A stretch of DNA of 64,000 nucleotides from Hoskinsella mucinilytica (GCF_045223415.1 NZ_JBEQZJ010000024.1:3227-67226), one strand, 5' to 3'; shown: positions 7,067-17,201, counted from the stretch's first letter. The notes: generated by a model not told the origin, from the sequence alone. Translations and numbers: made by a program.

Positions 7067-10000
7067 TGATTTCAACGATTCTACCATAGGAATCTTTTGT
7101 AATTTACGATACATCACCAAATTGACAATGATAGAGAAGCCCATTGTAATTAATACAGAGTATACAAACGAAATGGTATCGATATTACGTCCAAACATAA
7201 CGGTATCTAATTCTGCCAAGCTCATGATCATCGCATGCAAGCCGATTCCTAAAATCAAACCGGCCAATGCGCCAATCAGACTTAGGATGATGTTTTCTCG
7301 ATAGACATATGCGCTTACTTCTTTATCATAGAAACCAAGCACTTTGATGGTCGCAATTTCTCTTAATCGTTCACTGATATTTACATTGGTCAAATTATAC
7401 AGTACAACAAATGCCAGCATACCAGCGGATATAATTAAGACCACAACGATAAAGGATAGAGATGAAATGGTATCTTCAAAGCTAGAAGCGATTCCACTAT
7501 AGAATGTCACAGAATCAATACCATCTACTTTCATAAACGTATTTCCAAGCGTTTCTTCGCTTTGTTGATTGACATCTTTCATAATGCCGAGCAATGTTGT
7601 ATCTTTTGCCGTTGTATGATAGATGCTCTTATAATAGGTCGGTGTCATATAAATCGCATGACCTACATAGTTTTCTGAAATGCCGGTAATCTTGATGTCT
7701 TTTTTCACACCATCTCCATTATCGATGGCTATGGTATCGCCAACGGAAATTCCTTTTGACTTCGCCAGTTTTTCGGTCATAATCGCACCATCATTTCCCA
7801 ATGTCAATGCCTCATGTCCGCTTCGTGTACGAAGTTTCGTAAACTCACGATAAGCAGTTACATCATCCGGCACATAAATATCTACACCTTTATCTTCGCC
7901 TGAATCCGCATAAAAGCCATGATAAATTGCGACTCCCATTGCTTTGTCAATATTTTGATCTGCGCTTAATTTCTCTAAAGCATCTTCTCTTTGTGATGCG
8001 GTTACGTCAGATGAAAAATTCATACTGACATCATAAGGATTCAATTCTTCATATTGCAATACCACGATTTCACTGATAGAATCCTGAATACCAAAGCCTG
8101 CGACCAACAAGGCACTACATCCACTGATCCCGATGACCGTCATAAAGAAACGTTTCTTATATCTAAATATATTTCTGGCCGTAACCTTATGAATGAAATT
8201 GAAACGTTTCCAAACAAAAGGTATGCGCTCCAAAAGGATCTTTTTGCCATCTTTCGGTGCTTTAGGACGCATCAGTTGACTTGGCACATCCATCAATTCT
8301 TTATAAACTGCTGCAAATGCTGCAGCTATGGTAATCAATGATACGATACCGATCGATAGTACAGCTAATCCTATTTGAAATTGTAATTGTACTCCGGGAA
8401 GGGTATACATGATATTCCATGCATTATAAATCACGGTTGGGAATACGATCATCCCGATTACAGAACCAAAGATACCACCGAAAATACTTGCGACACCCGC
8501 ATAAGCAACATATTTCACCGCAATGCTTGTTTTAGAATAACCCAATGCTTTTAAGGTTCCGATTTCTTGACGCTGTTCATCTACCATTCGTGTCATCGTT
8601 GTCAAACATACAAGGGCAGCAACCACAAAGAAGAACAATGGGAACACCTTCGCTATTCCACCCATTCTATCCGCAGCACTACCATAATCTCGATAGGAGT
8701 AATGAGAATTACGATCCAACACATACCATTGAGGTGTTTCCATCGCTTTAATATCTTCCTCGCTCTTATCTAGCTTTTCTTTGGCTTCTGCCAATTTTTC
8801 CGCACCGTCTTTTTCTTGCTTTTCCAATGTAATTTGTCCACTTATTGCCTGTGCTTTTCCATCATCGATCTGCTGTTGAGCAGCATCAAACTGATTTTGA
8901 GCATCTAATTTGGCCTGTGCTAATTGTTGTTTCCCTACTTCGATCTGCTGTTGGGCATTGTTGATTTGTTCATCCAATGCACTCAACTGACTCATACCGG
9001 CATCTAAGGTTTCTTGTAAAATATTCAATTGCTGTTTCAAAAGATCCAACGTAGGTAACGCATAGGTCTTTGTCATCTCTAATGTCTTCTTTTTTTCCTC
9101 TAACAATGTTTTTTCTAATTCGGTAAGATCCGGTTGCGCAAGTTGATCTTCTACCTCTTTGATTTGTCGATCTAAATCAGATACTTGTTCCTTTGCATCC
9201 TCGATCTTTTGATTCAACTCAGCGCTTTGGACATCAAAGCTAGCCTTTTCTTCTTCTAATTTTCCTTTTAGCACATCGTATTGTGATACCAACGCTGTCA
9301 ACTGTGCTTCACTTTGTTCAATTTCCTGTTCTTTCGATGCTAACATCTGTTGTGTTGATAATTGATTGGCATTTAAGGTTGCCTGTGCGATCAAAGTCTG
9401 ATCATGTGCATCACTTAGCTGATTCTTCGCTTTCTTGATTTCTTCATGAAAGGCTTTTTCATTTTTCTCATATTCTTTACGGCCATCTTCAACCTTTTTC
9501 AAAGCTTTGGCTTTGATTTCTTCAAATCGAATATCTGCACGTTCTTCTCCTAATGACGTAATTTCTGTTTTCACGGAATCAATGGCGTCAAAATAATCCT
9601 CACTATAGGAATTATAATCTTTTGCACCCTTGATGGTAACATAGATTTCCGTATATACATCCATCGTAAAATTCCCTTCGGGAATAAAAATATATTGATC
9701 AATACTACCACTACCGATCGAAGAGCTTCCTTTTTCATAGGATAAATAATTTGGTGTCGTCACCTCTCCTACAATTGTATACGTCGTATTTTTCAAACGA
9801 TCCTTTAGATCCTCATCATTTCCACTGCTTAACGTAATGGTTGTTCCGATCTTTGCACTTCCTCCCTTGATTTCTTCGTGCTCGATCACACATTCATTTT
9901 CTTTTTCAGGAAGTCTACCATTGATGATACGCATTTGATTGATATAATTGTTGTTATGCTCTGTTTTCCCCATTGGAAAAGACATCACCTTTATGACACT

Positions 10001-10309
10001 TTGTTTATGATCAACGGTATTCAATGCATCAATGGAATAGCTTGGATATACACCTTCTACCCCATCCACCTTAGAAATGGCATCAGCATCTTCTTTTGTC
10101 ATACCAATCGTAGACATCAGCTTTAGATCCATAAAGTTATACTCATCAAAATAATGATCCGCACTGTTCTTCATCACCGGAACACTTGCTCTTACACCGG
10201 CAAAAAACGCTACCCCAATGGCAACGATTGCAAATATAGAAAGAAACCGCCCTAACGATTTGCGCATTTCTCTTATGATGTCCTTTCTCAGTGCAGAATA
10301 TTTCATCAA
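7058..10309 (-). CDS. FtsX-type ABC transporter permease with coiled-coil extracellular domain
   Basis: A 1083-aa membrane protein. One TM helix near residues 20-40 (FLSIFAIVAIGVAFFAGV) is followed by a large extracytoplasmic region with a MacB-like part. From ~265 to 530 there is a long Gln/Lys/Glu-rich coiled coil (for example SDLDRQIKEVEDQLAQ and LNILQETLDAGMSQLSALDE). Then comes a first FtsX block with three TM helices (~555-690), TM helix ~735 (FFMTVIGISGCSALLVAGFG), a second extracytoplasmic domain and a C-terminal FtsX block (~945-1080). Such permeases pair with LolD/MacB-type ATPases in mechanotransmission or in export of lipophilic or peptide compounds. The start overlaps the ATPase stop by 4 nt (ATGA), so the two are one unit. 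The substrate is unknown; antimicrobial peptide efflux is one possibility. Confidence 0.88.
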   Translation of the reverse strand: MMKYSALRKDIIREMRKSLGRFLSIFAIVAIGVAFFAGVRASVPVMKNSADHYFDEYNFMDLKLMSTIGMTKEDADAISKVDGVEGVYPSYSIDALNTVDHKQSVIKVMSFPMGKTEHNNNYINQMRIINGRLPEKENECVIEHEEIKGGSAKIGTTITLSSGNDEDLKDRLKNTTYTIVGEVTTPNYLSYEKGSSSIGSGSIDQYIFIPEGNFTMDVYTEIYVTIKGAKDYNSYSEDYFDAIDSVKTEITSLGEERADIRFEEIKAKALKKVEDGRKEYEKNEKAFHEEIKKAKNQLSDAHDQTLIAQATLNANQLSTQQMLASKEQEIEQSEAQLTALVSQYDVLKGKLEEEKASFDVQSAELNQKIEDAKEQVSDLDRQIKEVEDQLAQPDLTELEKTLLEEKKKTLEMTKTYALPTLDLLKQQLNILQETLDAGMSQLSALDEQINNAQQQIEVGKQQLAQAKLDAQNQFDAAQQQIDDGKAQAISGQITLEKQEKDGAEKLAEAKEKLDKSEEDIKAMETPQWYVLDRNSHYSYRDYGSAADRMGGIAKVFPLFFFVVAALVCLTTMTRMVDEQRQEIGTLKALGYSKTSIAVKYVAYAGVASIFGGIFGSVIGMIVFPTVIYNAWNIMYTLPGVQLQFQIGLAVLSIGIVSLITIAAAFAAVYKELMDVPSQLMRPKAPKDGKKILLERIPFVWKRFNFIHKVTARNIFRYKKRFFMTVIGISGCSALLVAGFGIQDSISEIVVLQYEELNPYDVSMNFSSDVTASQREDALEKLSADQNIDKAMGVAIYHGFYADSGEDKGVDIYVPDDVTAYREFTKLRTRSGHEALTLGNDGAIMTEKLAKSKGISVGDTIAIDNGDGVKKDIKITGISENYVGHAIYMTPTYYKSIYHTTAKDTTLLGIMKDVNQQSEETLGNTFMKVDGIDSVTFYSGIASSFEDTISSLSFIVVVLIISAGMLAFVVLYNLTNVNISERLREIATIKVLGFYDKEVSAYVYRENIILSLIGALAGLILGIGLHAMIMSLAELDTVMFGRNIDTISFVYSVLITMGFSIIVNLVMYRKLQKIPMVESLKSVE

Positions 10310-11010
10310 TACTCGATCCTTTCTACTGGTAATGGATGTTCATTTATTGTAATACTTTCTATTCTTCCATTGCGAACCTTAATGACCTTATCTCCCATTG
10401 CCGTTAATGCTAAATTATGAGTGATGACGATCACACTAACCCCTCTTTGATTACAAGTATCTTGAAGTAACTTTAGAATTTGTTTTCCTGTATGATAATC
10501 TAGTGCACCGGTTGGTTCATCACATAATAAAAGCTTTGGATTTTTCGCAATCGCTCTTGCAATCGCAACTCGCTGTTGTTCACCACCGGATAACTGTGCC
10601 GGAAAATTCCCACTACGCTCACTCAATCCAACTGCTTCGATCGTTTCATCGATATCTAATGGATCCTTACAAATCTGCGCCGCAAGCTCTACGTTTTCTT
10701 TTACGGTCAAATTTTGCACCAGATTATAAAATTGAAATACAAATCCAATATCATAACGTCGATAGGTAGTTAATTGTTTCGCATTATACTTACTGATTTC
10801 TTTACCATCTACAAAGATGTTCCCACTACTACAGCTATCCATACCACCTAAAATATTTAAGATCGTACTCTTACCTGCCCCACTCGCTCCGGCGATAACA
10901 ACGAATTCCCCTTTATCAATCGTGAAATCTACACCACTCAATGCTTCGATTTCCACCTCTCCCATTTTATAAATTTTTTTGACATCTTGAAATTCAATAT
11001 AGGCACTCAT
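10306..11010 (-). CDS. ABC transporter ATP-binding protein (LolD/MacB type)
   Basis: A 234-aa ATPase with Walker [11 protein letters not shown]-loop FVFQFYN, signature LSGGEQQRV, Walker [13 protein letters not shown] and switch His in VITHN. These are typical of ATPases that serve FtsX-type permeases. I prefer the ATG at 11010: the AAAGG ribosome binding site is 9 nt from it but only 3 nt from the ATG two codons upstream (11016). It is the first gene of a two-gene operon with the 1083-aa permease. Confidence 0.9.
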   Translation of the reverse strand: MSAYIEFQDVKKIYKMGEVEIEALSGVDFTIDKGEFVVIAGASGAGKSTILNILGGMDSCSSGNIFVDGKEISKYNAKQLTTYRRYDIGFVFQFYNLVQNLTVKENVELAAQICKDPLDIDETIEAVGLSERSGNFPAQLSGGEQQRVAIARAIAKNPKLLLCDEPTGALDYHTGKQILKLLQDTCNQRGVSVIVITHNLALTAMGDKVIKVRNGRIESITINEHPLPVERIEY

Positions 11011-11104
11011 ATACATCGACCTTTCCAGTATACTTTCTTTTCTATATTATACAGGAAATTAAAAAACTTTAACAGTACAACCAAAGGTTTTTCACTTTCC
11101 CCTT

Positions 11105-11132
11105 TTGCTTCAACTTTCGTATCTAGTATAAT
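11105..11132 (+). promoter_or_regulatory. Promoter for the chromate transporter pair
   Basis: TTGCTT, a 16-nt spacer and a perfect TATAAT, 34 nt before the start codon. Confidence 0.6.
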
Positions 11133-11166
11133 AAGAATGCAATTCTATGAATGAAAGAGGGATCTT

Positions 11167-11712
11167 ATGAATATTTATATGGAATTATTTGTTACTTTTA
11201 TGAAAATCGGCGCTTTTACCTTTGGTGGTGGTTATGCAATGCTACCTCTGATACAAAAGGAAGTCGTTGAGAAGAAAGGTTGGGCAACGGAAGAGGAAAT
11301 CATGGATTATTATGCGGTCAGTCAATGTACTCCCGGCATCATCATGGTGAATACTGCTACCTTTATCGGTTATGATCAAAAAGGAGTATGGGGTGGGATC
11401 ATCGCAACATTAGGTGTCATCACACCAAGCATTATCATTATTTTGATGATTGCTTCTTTATTAACTGCCTTTTCCTCTTTGGCTATCGTTCAACATGCTT
11501 TAGCAGGAATCCGTGTAGCGGTTTGTGTCCTGATTTTAAATGCCATTGTCAAGTTGTGGAAAAATGGAATTAAGGATACCTTTGGTATGCTGTTGTTCCT
11601 TATCGTGCTCATTGCTGTTACTTTTACCACATTACCGACTGTTTTATTCGTAATATTAGCTGCATTCTGTGGTGTTGTATATCATCGCATACGTAAGAAT
11701 GGAGGTGCTTGA
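11167..11712 (+). CDS. Chromate transporter family protein, half-size subunit 1
   Basis: A 181-aa hydrophobic protein of the CHR (ChrA) family in the half-size, two-gene form. N-terminal motifs GAFTFGGGYAMLPLIQKEVV and TPGIIMVNTATFIGY are family hallmarks, and Gly/Pro-rich helix boundaries (GGIIATLGVITPS) follow. Full-length ChrA proteins fuse two such halves; here the two are encoded by overlapping-control genes, the second starting 1 nt after this stop. The family exports chromate in proteobacteria, but in gut anaerobes the true substrate is uncertain. Confidence 0.85.
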   Translation: MNIYMELFVTFMKIGAFTFGGGYAMLPLIQKEVVEKKGWATEEEIMDYYAVSQCTPGIIMVNTATFIGYDQKGVWGGIIATLGVITPSIIIILMIASLLTAFSSLAIVQHALAGIRVAVCVLILNAIVKLWKNGIKDTFGMLLFLIVLIAVTFTTLPTVLFVILAAFCGVVYHRIRKNGGA

Positions 11713-11713
11713 T

Positions 11714-12271
11714 ATGGATCTGACATTGCTTCTACTTGCCTTTTTTGAATTTTTCAAGACCGGATTATTTGCTTTGGGCGGAGGTTTGGCAACCATTCCT
11801 TTCCTTTCTGAGATGATAGAAAAATATCATTGGTTCACAACGAGCATGCTAACGGATATGATTGCAGTCAGTGAATCTACTCCAGGAGCGATCGGAATCA
11901 ATATGGCAACCTATACCGGTTATCATATCGCAGGAATACCTGGTGGGATCATCGCAACACTAGGCCTTGTTGCTCCAAGTATCATCGTTATTTGCATCGT
12001 CGCTCGCTTTTTAAAACGTTTTAAGGATAGTAGCATTGTTCAATCTATCTTTTATGGTATACGACCTGCTGTCACAGCTTTGATTGCTTCTGCCGGTATT
12101 TCTATTTTCATTACAGCTTTATTTCAAGAGGGAAAACAACTCTTAGATATCATACGCTGGCCTTGTGTCTTGTTATTTCTTGTCATCTTTTATCTTTCCA
12201 CTAAGAAAAAATGGCATCCGATCTTATGTATTGCATTATCCGCAGGAATCGGTATTCTCTTTCAGTTATAA
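11714..12271 (+). CDS. Chromate transporter family protein, half-size subunit 2
   Basis: A 185-aa paralogue of the preceding gene with matching motifs (GLFALGGGLATIPFLSEM, STPGAIGINMATYTGY, GGIIATLGLVAPS). I use the ATG at 11714, preceded by GGAGGTG at 6 nt, rather than the longer frame from 11669 that would overlap the first subunit. The two halves probably assemble as a heterodimer with inverted topology, as known for short-chain CHR proteins. A terminator follows. Confidence 0.85.
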   Translation: MDLTLLLLAFFEFFKTGLFALGGGLATIPFLSEMIEKYHWFTTSMLTDMIAVSESTPGAIGINMATYTGYHIAGIPGGIIATLGLVAPSIIVICIVARFLKRFKDSSIVQSIFYGIRPAVTALIASAGISIFITALFQEGKQLLDIIRWPCVLLFLVIFYLSTKKKWHPILCIALSAGIGILFQL

Positions 12272-12282
12272 ATCAAAATAAG

Positions 12283-12313
12283 TTCTCATAAGATAACATG
12301 AGAGCTTTTTTTA
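12283..12313 (+). terminator. Intrinsic terminator after the chromate transporter pair
   Basis: TCTCAT/ATGAGA stem with an 8-nt loop, then GC and a run of Ts. Confidence 0.6.
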
Positions 12314-12386
12314 TGATCATAGATATAAAAAAGTTCCCAACAACCTATTTAAAAGTGTTACAATACTTACATAGGAGGCAAAATCT

Positions 12387-14345
12387 ATGAACCTTACAAA
12401 AAAACAAATGACCATACTTGGTAGTGCTGTTGTTGCTGTTGTCATCATCATCGGGGGTATTTTCTTTTATAGGAATGCACAGCCATCAGCAGACTCTGCA
12501 TGGAAAAAGTACCAAGAAGCATGGATCAAAAAAGATTATGAATCGATGTATGCTATGCTCAGTACACAAGCGAAAGAAACTCATGATCATGATACCTTCA
12601 TCAAAAAGTATCAAAATATCTATGATGGAATTGAAGCTAGCAACATCAAAATAGAAACAAAAGATATCCTAGATAACGATCAAGGAAAAACGGCTGCTTA
12701 TCATCTGTCTATGGATAGTATCGCCGGTCCCATCGCATTTGATCAAACAGTGGAAATTGTAAAAGAAGATGGCGAATATAAGCTGAATTGGAGTTATGCA
12801 CAAATATTTCCGCAAATGCAAGACGGAGATGGTATCACCATTTCTACAGAAGATGCAAAACGTGGGGATATCTTAGATCGCAACAATGAACTTCTTGCCA
12901 CAGATGGCGAAGTACTTGAGGTTGGCGTTGTTCCTGGAAAACTATCATCGAAAAATGAAATCAAAACCTTAGCAAAACGTTTAGACATAAGTGCAGATGC
13001 CATTGAACAAGCAATGAGTGCTAGTTGGGTAAAAGATGATCTTTTTGTTCCTGTAAAAACAATCTCAAAGGATACGGATTTTAAATATGATGATTTACCC
13101 GGTGTGAGTGTTCACTCAACTACTGCTCGTATATATCCTTATAAAGAACTATGTGCTCATTTCACAGGCTATGTACAGACCATCAATGCCGAAGAATTAG
13201 AGGCACATCAAGGACAAGGCTATACTGCGACAAGCATTATTGGAAAAAGTGGTCTGGAGAGTATTTATGAAAGTAAATTACATGGTCAAAGCGGAATTGC
13301 GATTCAAGTCGTAAGAAATGGAAGCGTTGTAGATACCATTCAAAAATCAGAAGTAAAAAATGGTGCCAATATCAAAACGACCATCGATGTTAATGTCCAA
13401 AAGAAAGTATATGAACAGTTAAAGAAAGATCAAGGTGCCGGTGTTGTCATGAAACCGGATACCGGTGAAGTACTCGCATTAGTATCTACACCTGCTTATG
13501 ATCCCAATGACTTTTCTCTTGGTATGAGCAATGAAAAATGGAATGAATTAACAAAGGATAGCGATAATCCATTGGAAAATAGATTCACAGGTTTATATGC
13601 TCCAGGTTCTACCTTCAAGGCAATCACAGGAGTCGCCGGCTTAGATACCAAAGCCATGAGTGCTGAAGATGATTTAGGTCAAGCAGCAAACAAGAAATGG
13701 CAAAAAGATTCCAGTTGGGGCGATTATTATGTCACCACAACAACAGCCTATGATGGAGCGGCAAACCTTGAGAATGCAATGATTTATTCAGACAATACCT
13801 ACTTTGCGAAAGTTGCGTTAAAGATGGGCGCATCTTCTTATGCCAAACAACTTGATGCATATGGTTTTAATGAAAAGATGGATTTCCCATTCGCAGTGAA
13901 AGCAAGTAGTTATGGAGAAGCAAGCGATTTAGAAAAAGATATTACCCTTGCGGATACCGGATATGGTCAAGGAAAGCTACAAGTATCTCCGATTCACTTA
14001 ACAGCAATGTATGCTATGATACAAAACAAAGGAACCCTTCCTATGCCTTATCTTCTTTATCAAGATGGTAAAGCTAAGGTGTGGAAAGAACAAGCCGTTA
14101 GTGAAACAAGTGCTGCTATCATGCAAAAGGACTTAATTGCTTCTTATGCCCAATTTGGTGAAAACCCAGCCAATGCCGGAGGCAAGACCGGAACTGCAGA
14201 AGTTGGTGATAAAGAAATCGGATGGTTATGTTCTATCAATCAGGATTACGCTATCACCTTAATGGTAGATCATACAGAAAATGTAGGTGGTAGTAAATAC
14301 GTCGTACCATTGATGCAATCGCTTTGGAGAAGTTTATTAGAATAA
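12387..14345 (+). CDS. Class B penicillin-binding protein with MecA-type N-terminal domain
   Basis: A 652-aa transpeptidase that cross-links peptidoglycan outside the membrane. A single N-terminal TM anchor (ILGSAVVAVVIIIGGIFF) is followed by an NTF2-like MecA_N domain (~35-145), then the PBP dimerisation region (RGDILDRNNELLATDGE at ~157) and the penicillin-binding domain. Catalytic motifs are intact: Ser408 in STFK, Ser468-Asp-Asn, and Lys600-Thr-Gly. MecA_N-containing enzymes include the low-affinity PBP2a/PBP3/PBP5 types, so reduced beta-lactam affinity is possible but cannot be read from the sequence. A GGAGG ribosome binding site precedes the ATG. It is monocistronic with a bidirectional terminator downstream. 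Confidence 0.9.
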   Translation: MNLTKKQMTILGSAVVAVVIIIGGIFFYRNAQPSADSAWKKYQEAWIKKDYESMYAMLSTQAKETHDHDTFIKKYQNIYDGIEASNIKIETKDILDNDQGKTAAYHLSMDSIAGPIAFDQTVEIVKEDGEYKLNWSYAQIFPQMQDGDGITISTEDAKRGDILDRNNELLATDGEVLEVGVVPGKLSSKNEIKTLAKRLDISADAIEQAMSASWVKDDLFVPVKTISKDTDFKYDDLPGVSVHSTTARIYPYKELCAHFTGYVQTINAEELEAHQGQGYTATSIIGKSGLESIYESKLHGQSGIAIQVVRNGSVVDTIQKSEVKNGANIKTTIDVNVQKKVYEQLKKDQGAGVVMKPDTGEVLALVSTPAYDPNDFSLGMSNEKWNELTKDSDNPLENRFTGLYAPGSTFKAITGVAGLDTKAMSAEDDLGQAANKKWQKDSSWGDYYVTTTTAYDGAANLENAMIYSDNTYFAKVALKMGASSYAKQLDAYGFNEKMDFPFAVKASSYGEASDLEKDITLADTGYGQGKLQVSPIHLTAMYAMIQNKGTLPMPYLLYQDGKAKVWKEQAVSETSAAIMQKDLIASYAQFGENPANAGGKTGTAEVGDKEIGWLCSINQDYAITLMVDHTENVGGSKYVVPLMQSLWRSLLE

Positions 14346-14348
14346 CAT

Positions 14349-14373
14349 TAAAAAACAGCATAGCTGTTTTTTT
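14349..14373. terminator. Bidirectional terminator between the PBP and tail sheath genes
   Basis: AAAAACAGC-ATA-GCTGTTTTTT is symmetric, with an A run on one side and a T run on the other, between convergent genes. Confidence 0.75.
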
Positions 14374-14405
14374 CTTGAATTTAGTCTTGATATTTATGAT
14401 CTATT

Positions 14406-16121
14406 TCATATTTCCTTTGTCTTGTGTTTAATATAGAAGATAACAAAATCCGCTGGACGAATCGGCGCAACCCCAATCACACAAATCAATCTGCCTTCAC
14501 GAATATCATCCTGTGACATCGTACTCGTACCAACATTAACAAAGAATGCTTCATCCTCACTGGATCCTACCAATGCCCCATTTCTCCACAGCGTATGAAG
14601 AAACACACGAATGCTTCCCTGTACACGCATCCAAAGATAGATATCATTTTGTTCAAATTCAGCCCATTGTGTAAGAACACGGATACTTTCCTCCATATAA
14701 ATAAAGAGTCTGCGTATATTGATATATTTCCAAGATGCATCAGAAGACATTGTTCTGGCTCCCCAAACACGGGTGCCCTGACCTGGCAATGTTCGAATCA
14801 GATTAATCCCCCTTGGATTTACCATCCCTTGATCCCTCTCATTATAATTTTCACTTAAGCCGGTACTATGACAAACAATCTCGTTTGCAGGCGCTTTATG
14901 TACGCCACGGAACTTGTCTACACGTGCATAAATACCTGCCATGGAAGCACTAGGTGGGAAAAAGGTACTTTTTTTTATAATCGGATCAAATATTTGAAGC
15001 CATGGATGATAAATGGCAGCATATGAGGAATCAAAATGAGAACGATACGTCATCATTTCTTCTACACTTTGTGTATCCTTTGGCATATCCAAAATCGCAA
15101 AACGATTTGCCATATTTTCACAATGCTTGATCAATGCATTTTGTACGTTTGGAATGGTTACTCCCGGTATCGCCATAATACTGACATCATCCACATCCAT
15201 AAAAGCTTCTAGACCAGTACGTCTACCAGGCCCTTCATCATAACCTAAAAATAATTCTTCACTCTCTTCTATCACGGTTTTCCCACCCTTTAAAAAACCG
15301 GTATAGCCTGCATCATCAAGTTGAAACTTCGCCATCCAAGTAATGAGATGATCCATAGTTTCTTCTTTCATAGAAAACATTACATGTAACAAGTTTCCTT
15401 CTCCCATAACATGGTTTACATAATCCTCAGCTTCTGGATTCAATGATACATGATAAGTTTCTGCATGATCATCACCTTCTGCTCGCATGAGAAAACCGAT
15501 TCTATATAATAATATGGAAGGTATTTGATGATCGTCTACATATGGAATCGAAACATTATGTTCCAGCTCTAGCTCTGTTTCACGTATACTGACAATACGG
15601 TTGTATTCTCTTCCTTCACCACAAACAAGTTCCACAAGATCTCCTACCATATATCCAAACGTACTTTTGACATGAAAAATCCGCTGTTCTGGATCCTTCG
15701 CTTCTTCTAATAGATTTGTTTTCATCAACCGCTCTTTTTCTATCGTGATACGCATTTCATTTCCCCATGCACCTACACTACTTGCTTCCAGATGCAAGTC
15801 AACACCTTCATGAGATAGTTCTAAGACAGCCGCCGTATCTTGATTACTTGCGACACGCATAACATAACATTGACTGCCACCATTACAAAAGAACTGTTCC
15901 ACTCCATACGCCAGATGTCGATATTTTACAGAGTCATCTAAATATCCCCCAAACATACTACAAAAATGTGAAAATGAAGTGATCAATACCGGTTTTCCGA
16001 TAACAGGTCCTCGCTTTGCTAGTCCGATAAATCCAACTGTTGATGTAGCTACACCTTCCCCTGGTCCTGGTCCCTCGTCAAACTCCTCTACATAAACACC
16101 CGGTGATCCATATTCTGCCAT
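14406..16121 (-). CDS. Phage-type contractile tail sheath protein, orphan
   Basis: A 571-aa protein with the hallmark sheath N-terminus (SPGVYVEEFDEGPGPGEGVATSTVGFIGLAKRGP). It also has the conserved sheath C-terminal block, with WKYINIRRLFIYMEESI, WMRVQGSIRVFLHTLWRNGAL and VGVAPIRPADFVIF. The middle (~100-280) is a variable insertion. Sheath proteins polymerise around an inner tube in myophage tails, R-type tailocins and extracellular contractile injection systems. Nothing else of such a machine is present: no tube, baseplate, spike, chaperone, AAA ATPase or lysis gene flanks it. The gene is intact with a good SD (AGGAGGAAGTATC), so it may be kept for a purpose. Codon use looks like that of the neighbours. 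Confidence 0.85.
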   Translation of the reverse strand: MAEYGSPGVYVEEFDEGPGPGEGVATSTVGFIGLAKRGPVIGKPVLITSFSHFCSMFGGYLDDSVKYRHLAYGVEQFFCNGGSQCYVMRVASNQDTAAVLELSHEGVDLHLEASSVGAWGNEMRITIEKERLMKTNLLEEAKDPEQRIFHVKSTFGYMVGDLVELVCGEGREYNRIVSIRETELELEHNVSIPYVDDHQIPSILLYRIGFLMRAEGDDHAETYHVSLNPEAEDYVNHVMGEGNLLHVMFSMKEETMDHLITWMAKFQLDDAGYTGFLKGGKTVIEESEELFLGYDEGPGRRTGLEAFMDVDDVSIMAIPGVTIPNVQNALIKHCENMANRFAILDMPKDTQSVEEMMTYRSHFDSSYAAIYHPWLQIFDPIIKKSTFFPPSASMAGIYARVDKFRGVHKAPANEIVCHSTGLSENYNERDQGMVNPRGINLIRTLPGQGTRVWGARTMSSDASWKYINIRRLFIYMEESIRVLTQWAEFEQNDIYLWMRVQGSIRVFLHTLWRNGALVGSSEDEAFFVNVGTSTMSQDDIREGRLICVIGVAPIRPADFVIFYIKHKTKEI

Positions 16122-16265
16122 GATACTTCCTCCTTTTTATGTACTCATTCATAATGTCTTACTCTATCATATATTGTATCACATCTATCTGTTTTTCACT
16201 GAATCATTCCACATTTTAAAATCAGTCTTGAAAAGTGATTTCTATTCTGCAAATCATATAACTCA

Positions 16266-16295
16266 TATAAAAAAGATGCCATTTTTTTGACATCT
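16266..16295 (-). terminator. Intrinsic terminator after the 127-aa gene
   Basis: On the minus strand AGATGTCA and TGGCATCT pair (one G-T wobble) around an A-rich loop, followed by a T run. Confidence 0.7.
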
Positions 16296-16308
16296 CGATA
16301 GATTTCTT

Positions 16309-16692
16309 TTATTTATTCCCAGTTTCTTTATGAAATGTTTCCGAAAATATCTGTTCGATATATTTTTCAGCAATATCTTCATGTGTTACATTAACACTCA
16401 CATAAAAATTTTCTCGAAATTCTGATAATGGTATGTTGATTTCTTTTAGAAATCTCTTGACTGATTTTGCTTGCTCAACGATCCATATTTCATAAATAAA
16501 ATAATCTACGTGATCCATCACTATCACTTCATATAACATTGGACTCCCTTGTGCACTTCTTATCTCTATAGGTATGCACAAATAAGGGCCTAGAGGAAAT
16601 ACGTTATCTTGAAAAGAATTTAAAACCCTCATATTCTCAGGAGCGGATAAATCTGCACAGATCCCAAACCCATCATGTTTTTTATAGCTCAT
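16309..16692 (-). CDS. Hypothetical protein, 127 aa
   Basis: I do not recognise this soluble protein. It has no signal peptide or TM segment. The N-terminus (MSYKKHDGFGICADLSAPEN) leads into a predicted beta-rich middle (CIPIEIRSAQGSPMLYEVIV) and an amphipathic helical C-terminus. The ATG at 16692 is chosen over the upstream GTG because AGAGG lies 8 nt before it. It has its own terminator and precedes the orphan tail sheath gene in the same direction by 187 nt, so a link is possible but unproven. Confidence 0.55.
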   Translation of the reverse strand: MSYKKHDGFGICADLSAPENMRVLNSFQDNVFPLGPYLCIPIEIRSAQGSPMLYEVIVMDHVDYFIYEIWIVEQAKSVKRFLKEINIPLSEFRENFYVSVNVTHEDIAEKYIEQIFSETFHKETGNK

Positions 16693-16828
16693 AGATACCA
16701 CCTCTTTTATCTACGTTATAATCTTACATATCACTTTTTTCTAGTTGTATACTAACATTGTTTTTCATATCGATTCCTACTTTACCTTATTTACGATGAA
16801 ATGAAGTTCATCAAAACTTTAATATATC

Positions 16829-16870
16829 CAAAAAAAGCAAATGAATGCATTACTTTTCATTTGCTTTTTA
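16829..16870. terminator. Bidirectional terminator
   Basis: A long stem, AAAAGCAAATGA against TTCATTTGCTTTT with a short loop, and A/T runs at both sides. Confidence 0.7.
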
Positions 16871-16931
16871 TAACGATACGATTGCTATCTCAGCACTTCA
16901 TAGCTCGTGATGTGTCGCTGACAGTCGCTTG

Positions 16932-17201
16932 TTATGATACTTTCTTCCAACGTTTTAGTGTAGGAAACCATGCCATCATTCTTGCTCTGGCTTCCTCTTC
17001 TTTTAAATCAGGATTTGCTTTCAACATAGGTTGAATACAATATTCAATCATTTCCTCCATCGTTCCATGGAAGGTATATGCTCCATCCTTATAACAATAT
17101 TCACAATAATCTTGACTCTTGCTTCCATCTTTATTGGTTCCATATAATTCATCTGTTTCGCCCATTGGCATGCCACAGCATTGACAAAATTTTTCTTCCA
17201 T
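16932..17201 (-). CDS. Putative zinc-ribbon protein, 89 aa
   Basis: A small protein with two Cys clusters, FCQCCGMPM at residues 5-13 and DYCEYCYKDG near 31-40. Together they form a likely structural zinc site of the small 'putative zinc ribbon' family found in many Bacillota. A helical C-terminus follows (MEEMIEYCIQPMLKANPDLKEEEARARM). A GGAGG ribosome binding site sits 8 nt before the ATG. The role of the family is unknown. It is monocistronic. Confidence 0.75.
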   Translation of the reverse strand: MEEKFCQCCGMPMGETDELYGTNKDGSKSQDYCEYCYKDGAYTFHGTMEEMIEYCIQPMLKANPDLKEEEARARMMAWFPTLKRWKKVS

